A stretch of 6,025 bases of DNA, from the NCBI GenBank assembly GCA_945872375.1, contig CAMBYR010000141.1, forward strand, positions 1 through 6,025, given 5' to 3'. The notes under the pieces are model-generated. The model saw only the letters and a list, made by a program, of their open reading frames with translations, had not been told where the DNA came from and ran no database searches. The stretch is from an uncultured Blautia sp. Its GTDB lineage: Bacteria; Bacillota; Clostridia; Lachnospirales; Lachnospiraceae. Position 1 is the first letter of the stretch. Every line of letters starts with the position of its first letter. The position numbers were made by a program, and so were the translations under genes. This document shows positions 1 to 5,865 of this stretch, one piece after another.

Positions 1-802
1 CCGTCGGCGTCGGAGCTATCGTGATTACACCATTATTTTCTTCTTCCGGTACTTCCACCTCTTCCACAAAGATATCCTCTTCCTCCGGATAGCAGGCTTC
101 GGTATGAATATGCTCTTCTTTTCCGCAGATCAGATTCTGCTGTTCCGGAATCTCTGCAACATCAAAGCACTCATCGGTGTGCTGATGAGCAATGACTTCC
201 GGCTGCGTGCAAATCAGATTTCCTTCTTCATCATAACAGCCTTCGCCATGTACATGCAGAACTACCTCGGGAAGAGCGCATGTCAGATGATGTACTTCCT
301 GCCAGCATACTTCGGTATGGGTATGTCCGCCATCAGAAAAGGCAGACAGAGGATCATCAAAACCGGAGGGCACGTCCGTAAACAGATCCTCTCCTGAAGA
401 TCCGCTGCCTTCGGCCTGATCACAGATCAACGTTTTTTCCGTTGCATAGCATTCTGCTGTATGCACATGCTCTTTGATTTCCGGAAGCAGACAGACAAGA
501 TTTCCATTTTCGTCACAGCAGCTATCGTCATGAGTGTGAATCACCATGCCCGGGAAATTCAATTTGCAGTTCCATGTCCGCGTCGTACAGGCAGGAACGG
601 TTTCATAGCATTCCTCCGTATGGGCATGCTCCTCGATTCCGCACTGTGCCGGACGCTCCATTGTAATAGCAGGCAAAATCAGCATATAGGTGGTGACAAA
701 GATCACCACTCCGGCAAGACCGTACAGTGTACGATACCATGCCTTTTGTCTGCGTCTCGTTTTCAGAAACGCTTTTGCTCTTTCCAATAATGAATGTTCC
801 AT
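1..802 (-). CDS. Large exported surface protein with HxHxxxC repeats (N-terminal part only)
   Basis: The frame is open from an ATG at 802 to the left edge, giving 267 residues with no stop. The start is set by a strong site, AAGGGGGA at 816-809, six bases upstream. Residues 1-27 are rich in Arg/Lys and residues 28-47 form one hydrophobic segment ending LILPAIT, which looks like a long Sec-type export signal or N-terminal anchor. From residue 54 the protein is acidic and contains seven HxHxxxC motifs (His/His/Cys at 59/61/65, 89/91/95, 112/114/118, 160/162/166, 183/185/189, 206/208/212 and 231/233/237). In four of them a second Cys follows nine residues after the first. A Gly/Ser-rich linker lies near 132-137. 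Similar N-termini occur in large clostridial SpaA/Cna-B-type surface proteins, so adhesin-like domains and a wall anchor are expected beyond the window; that part is inference. It is the last visible gene of a minus-strand operon and follows its likely signal peptidase by 26 bases. Metal binding or disulfides by the His/Cys repeats is possible but unproven. Confidence 0.8.
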   Translation of the reverse strand, partial: MEHSLLERAKAFLKTRRRQKAWYRTLYGLAGVVIFVTTYMLILPAITMERPAQCGIEEHAHTEECYETVPACTTRTWNCKLNFPGMVIHTHDDSCCDENGNLVCLLPEIKEHVHTAECYATEKTLICDQAEGSGSSGEDLFTDVPSGFDDPLSAFSDGGHTHTEVCWQEVHHLTCALPEVVLHVHGEGCYDEEGNLICTQPEVIAHQHTDECFDVAEIPEQQNLICGKEEHIHTEACYPEEEDIFVEEVEVPEEENNGVITIAPTPT

Positions 803-828
803 TCCGAATCCCCCTTGTATCTGCTGTT

Positions 829-1416
829 TTAATTGATCTTCCCGATCTGGTTTAATGGCCAGATACGAAAGATCAGCTTACCAACGATTTGTTCTTCTGC
901 CACACAGCCTACCGACTTGCTTCTGCTGTCTACCGATACGGACCGATGGTCTCCCATTACAAACAGACGGCCTTCCGGTACCTGATAAGGCAGCTCTATG
1001 TCGCATTCCCCCATAGATTTTTCCGTGAGATAAGGTTCCTCCAGCAGTTCCCCATTTACGGTAACATTTCCCTCTTCGTCAATATCCACCCATTCTCCGG
1101 ATCTGGCAATCACTCGCTTTACCAGGATTTTGTTATTATAATAAAATGCAATGACATCTTTTTTCTGAAGCTCCGCTTCTTTTAATGAAAGCACAATATC
1201 CCCATCAGTCAGAGTGGGGAACATGGATGACCCGTAGATCTGCAAAACCGGTAAAAGCAGAGTTGCCACCAGTACAGCCGCAGCAGCTACGGTAATCAGC
1301 GCATAAATCGTACTTCTAAGAGTCTTCCCGTATTCTTTGCGGTATTTTTCCCGCTTCAGCTCCCGTTCCAGTTCTTCTACCGTAGGCATCGGAAGTTTTC
1401 TCTGTATTTTTTTCAT
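829..1416 (-). CDS. lepB: Type I signal peptidase (S26 family)
   Basis: This is a membrane serine protease that removes signal peptides from exported proteins on the outer face of the membrane. Counting from the ATG at 1416 (195 aa), residues 1-34 are a charged cytoplasmic tail and about 36-61 a single membrane segment. The catalytic Ser64 follows directly in GSSMFPTL. Lys100 in VKRVIA is the general base, and GDHRSVSVDSR at 155-165 is the conserved box E, with His where most family members have Asn (GDN). All catalytic residues are present and the length is typical of Gram-positive enzymes. A GTG at 1425 would add three residues; the ATG is preferred because GAG lies seven bases before it. 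The gene begins 16 bases after the coiled-coil gene and ends 26 bases before the surface-protein gene, so all three are probably co-transcribed. The natural inference is a dedicated peptidase for that surface protein rather than the housekeeping enzyme, but its substrate range cannot be read from sequence. Confidence 0.93.
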   Translation of the reverse strand: MKKIQRKLPMPTVEELERELKREKYRKEYGKTLRSTIYALITVAAAAVLVATLLLPVLQIYGSSMFPTLTDGDIVLSLKEAELQKKDVIAFYYNNKILVKRVIARSGEWVDIDEEGNVTVNGELLEEPYLTEKSMGECDIELPYQVPEGRLFVMGDHRSVSVDSRSKSVGCVAEEQIVGKLIFRIWPLNQIGKIN

Positions 1417-1432
1417 TTTTGTCACTCTTTAT

Positions 1433-1831
1433 CTATTTATTCCGGCTGTCCGCAACACCAAACCGTTCCATGGCCTTCTGTTCCAGTTCCATACATTTTT
1501 TTTGTGTCTGCTGTTCCATGGCCCTGCATTTATCTGCGGTTTCCCGTTCCATTCTTCTGCAGAGTTTCTTTACATTGGTCAGGTACTGTTCTGCTGCTGC
1601 CTGAGTCTGTTCCATGACATGATTCATAGCAAGTGAAGCCGATGCAATATTGCCCGCCTCATTTAAAAGGATGGTTTTGTCTTCTGCCTGTTCTTCCAGT
1701 TCCTGGACACGATTCCGGAGTCTCTCAATTTCTTTGCCCTGCTCCAGCATCATTTCCAGCAACTCCAGTCTTTTCAGCTTCCGAAGCTCCACTTCACTTC
1801 CCTTACTTTTTGTATCTGTTTTTTTTCTCAT
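1433..1831 (-). CDS. Small coiled-coil protein of unknown function
   Basis: The product is 132 residues, highly charged, with no signal peptide or membrane segment, so it is probably cytoplasmic. About residues 15-55 form a heptad-like helix rich in Leu, Glu and Arg (LELLEMMLEQGKEIERLRNR and onward). A less charged Ala-rich stretch follows at about 57-85 (EAGNIASASLAMNHV, then an AAAEQYL segment). The C-terminal helix, about 86-125, is rich in Lys, Glu, Met and Cys. The ATG at 1831 is preceded by AAAAGGG at 1843-1837, five bases away. It is the first gene of the operon with the signal peptidase and the surface protein. Proteins of this shape recur beside such peptidase/surface-protein pairs in Lachnospiraceae, where they are often called hypothetical or, without clear support, DNA repair proteins. 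A DivIVA-like scaffolding role at the membrane or division site is one possibility, but no function is assigned. Confidence 0.75.
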   Translation of the reverse strand: MRKKTDTKSKGSEVELRKLKRLELLEMMLEQGKEIERLRNRVQELEEQAEDKTILLNEAGNIASASLAMNHVMEQTQAAAEQYLTNVKKLCRRMERETADKCRAMEQQTQKKCMELEQKAMERFGVADSRNK

Positions 1832-1916
1832 AATAGCCCTTTTCTTCTATTATAAATTAGATGAAAATATTCATACATTTTGCTTTTATTAGATAATTCT
1901 CGGTATATTTCATAAT

Positions 1917-1945
1917 ATTGTACACTCTTTTCTTCTTTATTTCAA
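1917..1945 (-). promoter_or_regulatory. Promoter of the coiled-coil/signal peptidase/surface protein operon
   Basis: On the minus strand TTGAAA (1945-1940) and TACAAT (1922-1917) are separated by exactly 17 bases, a good match to a sigma-A promoter. Transcription would start near 1910 and give a leader of about 80 bases before the ATG at 1831. The AT-rich repeated elements at 1955-2051 lie just upstream of the -35 box, where activator or UP-type elements act. Confidence 0.6.
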
Positions 1946-1954
1946 TTATGTTTT

Positions 1955-2051
1955 CGTGCTTTTCGTAATTTTCGTTTATTTTTATACATTTTTGAAATTC
2001 ATTTTTATTTACGTGCTTTTTTCGTAATTTTTTGTGAAAATTACGAAAATT
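1955..2051. repeat. AT-rich repeated element TTTTCGTAATTTT, two direct copies and one inverted copy
   Basis: CGTGCTTTTCGTAATTTTCG at 1955-1974 is repeated, with two extra Ts, at 2012-2033 (CGTGC, six Ts, CGTAA, T-run). The core of the second copy, TTTTCGTAATTTT at 2019-2031, faces a perfect inverted copy, AAAATTACGAAAA at 2037-2049, across a five-base spacer. All three copies lie 10 to about 105 bases upstream of the -35 box of the leftward operon and downstream of the terminators of the right-hand unit. They could be binding sites for an unidentified regulator, or merely part of a low-complexity AT-rich spacer. The conserved CG and GTGC bases inside the A/T tracts argue for real repeats. Confidence 0.55.
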
Positions 2052-2125
2052 ATTTCTTTTGTTTTCTTGTGCATTTATAATATTTTTCCACCATTCCTTT
2101 TGGTGATTATGACAGAAAAACAGAT

Positions 2126-2151
2126 AAAAAAAGCAGTCAGACCTGCTTTTT
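2126..2151 (-). terminator. Rho-independent terminator, distal of a tandem pair
   Basis: AAAAAGCAG (2128-2136) pairs with CTGCTTTTT (2143-2151) across a six-base loop. Read on the minus strand, the stem runs into a further T tract (2132-2126). It lies 20 bases beyond the first terminator and would catch read-through from the activator unit before it reaches the surface-protein operon. The symmetry means it could act in both directions. Confidence 0.65.
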
Positions 2152-2171
2152 CGTTAAAATAAAATCATCAC

Positions 2172-2223
2172 AAAAAAGGACCATAAAAACATCGGACACC
2201 CTCTGTTTTTATGATCCTTTTTT
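2172..2223 (-). terminator. Rho-independent terminator of the activator/small-protein unit
   Basis: A long stem pairs AAAAAAGGA (2172-2180) and CATAAAAAC (2182-2190) with GTTTTTATG (2205-2213) and TCCTTTTTT (2215-2223). There is one C/A mismatch and a 14-base loop. On the minus strand it begins 14 bases after the stop codon of the 75-aa gene and ends in six Ts. Confidence 0.8.
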
Positions 2224-2236
2224 ACATATCATCTTT

Positions 2237-2464
2237 CTAATACTCTTTATATACTTCTCTTACACCGTACTCTTCCTGAAATTTCAGGAGATCCGATGCA
2301 TTTCGAATCAGCATTACTTCCTCGAACTTTCCTGTTTCCAGATCTTTAAAGCCCGCTACCTGCTCTCCGGTACAAATGCTGCACCGAAGAACCGCTTTCT
2401 GCCGGACAGGGTCAAAAGAGCCTTTCCCGGTACTCTGCTTTTTCTTTCGAGCAAAAATCCCCAT
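2237..2464 (-). CDS. Small conserved-looking protein downstream of the corrinoid activator, function unknown
   Basis: From the ATG at 2464 the protein has 75 residues. It has a basic N-terminus (MGIFARKKK), then a central block with a CxxC pair (Cys28 and Cys31 in RCSICTGEQVAGFKD), then KFEEVMLI and an acidic, aromatic C-terminus. It has no signal peptide or membrane segment. The coding frame extends upstream to ATG 2476 and TTG 2482, which overlap the preceding gene. The 2464 start is preferred because it leaves a four-base gap after the stop at 2469 and begins at the compact MGIF motif; GAGG lies about 12 bases upstream, a little far. Similar small proteins in Lachnospiraceae are sometimes labelled 'aspartate dehydrogenase', which a 75-aa protein cannot be. 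Its tight coupling to the activator suggests a shared role. The CxxC could bind metal or take part in redox chemistry, though this is inference. Confidence 0.75.
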   Translation of the reverse strand: MGIFARKKKQSTGKGSFDPVRQKAVLRCSICTGEQVAGFKDLETGKFEEVMLIRNASDLLKFQEEYGVREVYKEY

Positions 2465-2468
2465 CTTC

Positions 2469-4664
2469 TTATTCATCCTCAAACATCATATAATCCACAT
2501 AAAAATCATTAAAATCTTTATCAGAAGACAGATTTACCTCGGAAGATACCCTCACAATTTCCTGAAGGGCCTTTTCCCCGTTCCTGTCATTTAAGTATTG
2601 TGCTGCACCGGACAATGAGCTGTTTCCCACCGCTTCAATTCTGTCACAGAGTTCCGGCGGCAGCATGCCGATAGAAACAGCCTTTTCTTTATCCAGTTTA
2701 TATCCAAAACCTCCCGCCAGATACACATGGGCAATCTGTTCTTTTTCCACCCCGTAGCGCAATATGAGTGTTTCTGCCCCTGCGCGGACAGCCGCCTTGG
2801 CAAGCTGGATTTCTCTGATATCTTTGCGGGTAAATGCAATGGTTTTCCCTTCTTCTGTTTCCGCAAGTGGAAATCCATCATCAAAGTATTCTTCCGCCAG
2901 CAGACCCGTATCTTCTACAATGCCCGCCTTTACCAGCTCTGCTGCAGTCTCCACAACACCCGTTCCGCAGATTCCGACAGGGGGCTGATCCTGAATGGTT
3001 TTCACCTGTGCCTTTCCATCCGCAATTTTTACAGAACAGATGGCCCCGGCAACACTTCCTGTTCCCCAGGTAATATTGCCCCCTTCAAAAGCCGGTCCTG
3101 CTGCCGTGGAAGTCACAAGAATCCGGTCCTTATTTCCAAGCGCCATCTCACCGTTGGTTCCCAGATCGACCAGAAGACTGATCTCTTCGCTTTTGTCAAA
3201 ACCGCAGGCATACAGTCCTGATACGATATCTCCTCCCACATAAGTGGAAATACCCGGCAGAATTTCTACTTCCGCCTCACATTCCTCGCTGTTTAATATT
3301 TCCGGAAAACTTTCTTTGATAAAATCGATATTCACAGGTTCAAACGGGTACACTCCGAGAGAATCACAGGGGCATCCCATCAGAAGATGACCCATAGTCG
3401 TATTTCCGGCAATGGAAATCCGGTCTATCATTTTCATGGAAATGCCGGTTTCCTCTGTAAGCTGCCGAATTCCTTTCAAAAGATCCCGGCGAATGCATTC
3501 CTGCAATTCTTTTTTTCTGCCGTCCACAGATGCCTGAATCCTGGAGATCACATCGGCTCCATAGGCCCTCTGCCCATTAATACAGGTTACCGCATGAAGC
3601 TTCTTTCCACTGTCTTTTCCCAGAAGTTCCATGGCGATCGTCGTTGTGCCAATATCTATAGCAACCCGAAAACCGCTTTCTTCTGCCACTTTTTCCGATT
3701 CTTCCGTTTTACAGTCGCTTAAAATTTCAAACCGGGATTCATCATTGAATTCAAATGCAATTTTCAGATCCTCCGCAGGATAAAGTCTGCATGCCAGTCT
3801 CCATCCGTTTTCCAACTCTTCCTTCGTAAATCTCTTTTCATCTTCAGGGCCTGCCGGCACTTCTCCCTCCAGAATCCGGACTCCGCATTTTCCGCAGCGT
3901 CCCTTTCCTCCGCAGGGTGCACTCATATAATATCCTTCCCGAAGCAGAGCGTTCATCAGGGATTCTCCTTCTTCCACCAGAATCCGTCTTGATTCTTTTC
4001 CCTGCAGAACCTCAATTTCCGTTTTGGGTATATTACGCAGTTTGCAATTAACATTTGGACATTTTCTGCAGTCATGCTGCGCTTTAAATACCTTTTCATC
4101 ATCTGTCAGTATAAATACCTGGCAGGAGGTCTTTACAGGGTCAAACATATATCCGCTGCTGATGTCAATACCAAATCTTTTTTTCAGTTCCAGATGCTCC
4201 CATGATACACGCTGAGTTTCCATGGAAATATCCTGAGGTGCTTCCAGGCGCTGTAAAATCCCCATTTTATGCTCTTTGCACACTTCCTGAAGTTTTTCCA
4301 TCATACGGCCTTCCAGCGAGAAAAGAAGATTATCGGCAATAGAATCGCAGAGCATGCCTTTTACATAATCTCCTTCTTCAAATGCTTTGGTACTGCGCTG
4401 TTTAATTTCATCGCCAATACTGAGCACTGCATAAATCACCGGAGTTCCGGCCTTGTATTTCTTTGTCTCAATTTCTTTTGGCATCGTACCGAAGCCGAGG
4501 ATACCGACCGGTCTTGCCAGATCCAGCATTTCATCGCTGATTTCATGATATTCTTCCACAACCTCTTCATATACCGGACTGTCTTCATAACAATCCATTC
4601 CATCCAATACCGATTTTAAGTTCAGTTCCGGTACGAGATGGTCGATTTCGTAAAACTGGTTCAT
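2469..4664 (-). CDS. ASKHA-type reductive activator of corrinoid enzymes (RACE) with MetH-activation-like N-terminus
   Basis: This family uses ATP and a [2Fe-2S] cluster to reduce inactive Co(II) corrinoid proteins back to Co(I). Counting from the ATG at 4664 (731 aa), about residues 1-195 resemble the activation domain of B12-dependent methionine synthase: a helical region with GDYVKGMLCDSIADN, then GIDISSGYMFDPVKTS. The usual R-x3-GY SAM-binding motif is replaced by RLEAPQ near 139. A CxxCx4C motif follows (Cys199, 202, 207). Residues about 216-310 are a plant-type ferredoxin domain with Cys251, 257, 260 and 292 (CGGKGRCGKC, then ACR). Residues about 332 to the end are the RACo-like ASKHA ATPase: DIGTTT at 337, AGNTTM at 419, VDLGTNGE at 499, LAGGFG at 649. 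The start is fixed by GGGGG at 4674-4670, five bases upstream; an ATG at 4682 is less likely. The 75-aa gene follows after four bases. The partner could be a methionine synthase or another corrinoid methyltransferase; none is in the window. Confidence 0.88.
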   Translation of the reverse strand: MNQFYEIDHLVPELNLKSVLDGMDCYEDSPVYEEVVEEYHEISDEMLDLARPVGILGFGTMPKEIETKKYKAGTPVIYAVLSIGDEIKQRSTKAFEEGDYVKGMLCDSIADNLLFSLEGRMMEKLQEVCKEHKMGILQRLEAPQDISMETQRVSWEHLELKKRFGIDISSGYMFDPVKTSCQVFILTDDEKVFKAQHDCRKCPNVNCKLRNIPKTEIEVLQGKESRRILVEEGESLMNALLREGYYMSAPCGGKGRCGKCGVRILEGEVPAGPEDEKRFTKEELENGWRLACRLYPAEDLKIAFEFNDESRFEILSDCKTEESEKVAEESGFRVAIDIGTTTIAMELLGKDSGKKLHAVTCINGQRAYGADVISRIQASVDGRKKELQECIRRDLLKGIRQLTEETGISMKMIDRISIAGNTTMGHLLMGCPCDSLGVYPFEPVNIDFIKESFPEILNSEECEAEVEILPGISTYVGGDIVSGLYACGFDKSEEISLLVDLGTNGEMALGNKDRILVTSTAAGPAFEGGNITWGTGSVAGAICSVKIADGKAQVKTIQDQPPVGICGTGVVETAAELVKAGIVEDTGLLAEEYFDDGFPLAETEEGKTIAFTRKDIREIQLAKAAVRAGAETLILRYGVEKEQIAHVYLAGGFGYKLDKEKAVSIGMLPPELCDRIEAVGNSSLSGAAQYLNDRNGEKALQEIVRVSSEVNLSSDKDFNDFYVDYMMFEDE

Positions 4665-4746
4665 TGTTTCCCCCATATGCATCTAATCCCATTCTGCTTC
4701 TCGTCTGTATTCTCTGAAGTATTTTCTGGCATCAATTTATTTTCAT

Positions 4747-4790
4747 GTAACTATCAGCGACCGCTGTCCCACGGGATCCTGAACAGTTAC
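4747..4790 (-). promoter_or_regulatory. Structured 5' leader of the corrinoid-activator mRNA
   Basis: Read on the minus strand, GTAACT (4790-4785) pairs with AGTTAC (4752-4747). Between them are two small hairpins, TCCC-GT-GGGA and CAGC-GGTC-GCTG, giving a possible three-way junction. An alternative TCAG/CTGA pairing would extend the outer stem instead. It starts within a few bases of the predicted transcription start, about 80 bases before the ribosome binding site. There is no U-run, so it is not a terminator. It does not match any riboswitch consensus that I can recall, and it could equally be a DNA operator. Confidence 0.45.
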
Positions 4791-4799
4791 TTTCTCTGT

Positions 4800-4828
4800 A
4801 TTATACACGATAGGTACATGAAAATCCA
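4800..4828 (-). promoter_or_regulatory. Promoter of the corrinoid-activator unit
   Basis: A perfect TATAAT is read on the minus strand at 4805-4800. At 17 bases upstream the best -35 is only TGGATT (4828-4823), three of six consensus bases, so the promoter may need an activator. Transcription would start near 4793, leaving a leader of about 130 bases that contains the inverted repeat at 4747-4790. Confidence 0.5.
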
Positions 4829-4875
4829 GCCTCCCGGCCTTTTCCCCGGAAATGAAATTTTTTTGCTCTGCTTCA

Positions 4876-4919
4876 CCGATCGGGGCAACTGTTCACTCCG
4901 TTCACAGTAACCCGATCGG
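4876..4919. repeat. Strong inverted repeat in the divergent control region
   Basis: CCGATCGGG (4876-4884) is matched by its complement CCCGATCGG (4911-4919), and inside them ACTGT (4888-4892) is matched by ACAGT (4904-4908). The arms themselves contain the palindrome CCGATCGG. On the plus strand a pyrimidine-rich stretch (TCTCTTTG, then TTTTTATT) follows, so a rightward terminator is conceivable, but no gene would need it. The element lies about 20 bases before the -35 box of the rightward promoter and about 50 upstream of the leftward one, a good position for an operator. Confidence 0.5.
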
Positions 4920-4939
4920 GTCTCTTTGTCATCTTTTTA

Positions 4940-4968
4940 TTGCGGGCTGACTGATCATTTGCTAAAAT
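4940..4968 (+). promoter_or_regulatory. Probable promoter of the D-glutamate cyclase family gene
   Basis: TTGCGG (4940-4945) and TAAAAT (4963-4968) are 17 bases apart, and TGC directly before the -10 makes an extended -10 element that can offset the weak -35. Transcription would begin near 4975, giving a leader of about 60 bases. A second, weaker candidate is TTGAAG at 4976 with GATAAC at 4998. Confidence 0.45.
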
Positions 4969-4984
4969 ATTTATATTGAAGAAA

Positions 4985-5000
4985 ATCAGAATCTTCTGAT
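4985..5000 (+). promoter_or_regulatory. Short inverted repeat in the leader of the D-glutamate cyclase family gene
   Basis: ATCAGAA (4985-4991) and TTCTGAT (4994-5000) are perfect inverted copies around a two-base TC spacer. They lie between the predicted transcription start and the AGGAGGA ribosome binding site at 5024-5030. The two-base spacer is too tight for a good RNA hairpin, so a dimeric repressor site is the more likely reading, if it is functional at all. Confidence 0.35.
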
Positions 5001-5037
5001 AACTTTACGACAAATTATAAAACAGGAGGATAAGTTT

Positions 5038-5865
5038 ATGGCATTTGACATTACACCTTATGTAGACATGCCGCCGGCAGAAGTACGTCGTCTCATCCGC
5101 GAAGGCGTCATTGATTTTCCGACAGCAGGTATGAGCCGCGGTTACGCACAGGCCAATCTGGTAATACTGCCGCCCCAGTATGCTGCGGATTTTGAAGAAT
5201 ACGCAAAGAAAAATCCATTTCCGTGCCCGGTTCTTGAAATCATCAAAGGGACACCGGATACCCACGCTATGGGAGAAGGCGGCAACATCTGTACGGATAT
5301 TCCCAGATACCGGATTTATGAAAACGGTGTCTTTACCAAAGAACTTACCGATGTTTCTTCTTACTGGGAAGAAGGCTATGTGGGCTTTTTGATTGGCTGT
5401 TCCTTCTCTTTTGAGGAATCTCTAATGAAAGAGGGCATCGAGATCCGTCACATTGCTCAGGGACGGAATGTGCCCATGTTCAAGACCAGCATACAGACGG
5501 TTCCTGCCGGTCCGTTCTCCGGCCCAATGGTATGCTCCATGCGTCCGATGACGCCGGAAAACGCAAAGAAAGCCTATGATATTACGGCTAAAATGCCGAA
5601 TGTGCACGGTGCTCCGGTGCAGATGGGCAATCCGGAAGAAATCGGTGTTTCCGATGTTATGAAACCGGATTACGGCGAAGCAGTGGATATCTATGAAGGA
5701 GAGATCCCCGTTTTCTGGCCATGCGGCGTAACTCCACAGGCAGCTATCGAAAATGCGAGGCTTCCCGTTGTGATCACACACGCTCCGGGACATATGTTTA
5801 TTACCGATATTCTAAATGCGGAATTGAATGATTATCTGGAAAACCAGAAAAAGCTTCAGGGATAA
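5038..5865 (+). CDS. D-glutamate cyclase / putative hydro-lyase family protein (DUF1445, YcsI-like)
   Basis: The protein is 275 residues, full length for this family (usually about 255-275), with no signal peptide or membrane segment. It opens with the family's N-terminal helix (PAEVRRLIREG), then AGMSRGYAQANLVILP at about 31-46. Family-typical central segments follow: DIPRYRIYENG, a GFLIGCSFSFEESL block near 120-133, and RNVPMFKTSI at about 144-153. The C-terminal part has FWPCGVTPQ at 226-234 and a final ITHAPGHMFITD at about 247-258. The start is set by AGGAGGA at 5024-5030, seven bases before the ATG. Mammalian members convert D-glutamate to 5-oxo-D-proline, while bacterial members such as YcsI are mostly uncharacterised and often occur near 5-oxoprolinase genes. 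Here there is no such neighbour: it is transcribed away from the corrinoid activator and followed by a GC-rich repeat block. Family membership is clear; the substrate is not. Confidence 0.85.
   Translation: MAFDITPYVDMPPAEVRRLIREGVIDFPTAGMSRGYAQANLVILPPQYAADFEEYAKKNPFPCPVLEIIKGTPDTHAMGEGGNICTDIPRYRIYENGVFTKELTDVSSYWEEGYVGFLIGCSFSFEESLMKEGIEIRHIAQGRNVPMFKTSIQTVPAGPFSGPMVCSMRPMTPENAKKAYDITAKMPNVHGAPVQMGNPEEIGVSDVMKPDYGEAVDIYEGEIPVFWPCGVTPQAAIENARLPVVITHAPGHMFITDILNAELNDYLENQKKLQG

Noticed and set aside
1..802. CRISPR-like or nucleotide tandem repeat in the surface protein gene
   Set aside because: The repeats are at protein level only; the nucleotide copies are divergent and irregularly spaced.
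1849..1854. TATAAT on the minus strand as the -10 of the surface operon
   Set aside because: There is no -35 match at 16-18 bases, and transcription would begin only about 12 bases before the ATG. The TTGAAA-17-TACAAT pair at 1917-1945 is better.
2088..2105. CACCA/TGGTG inverted repeat as a third terminator
   Set aside because: The stem is only five pairs and no T run follows on the minus strand; it is probably chance.
2727..3221. 164-codon plus-strand open frame opposite the activator gene
   Set aside because: It lies wholly inside the antisense of a well-supported ASKHA domain, its translation is Cys/Phe/Ser-rich as expected for an antisense frame, and no ribosome binding site precedes it.
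4747..4919. Known riboswitch classes (cobalamin, SAM, THF, ZTP, guanidine)
   Set aside because: None of the conserved core sequences that I could recall for these classes was found on either strand; the element is too short for a cobalamin riboswitch.
5422..5793. 123-codon minus-strand open frame opposite the cyclase family gene
   Set aside because: It is fully antisense to a well-conserved protein, with a His/Arg-rich composition typical of shadow frames and no domain that I recognise.
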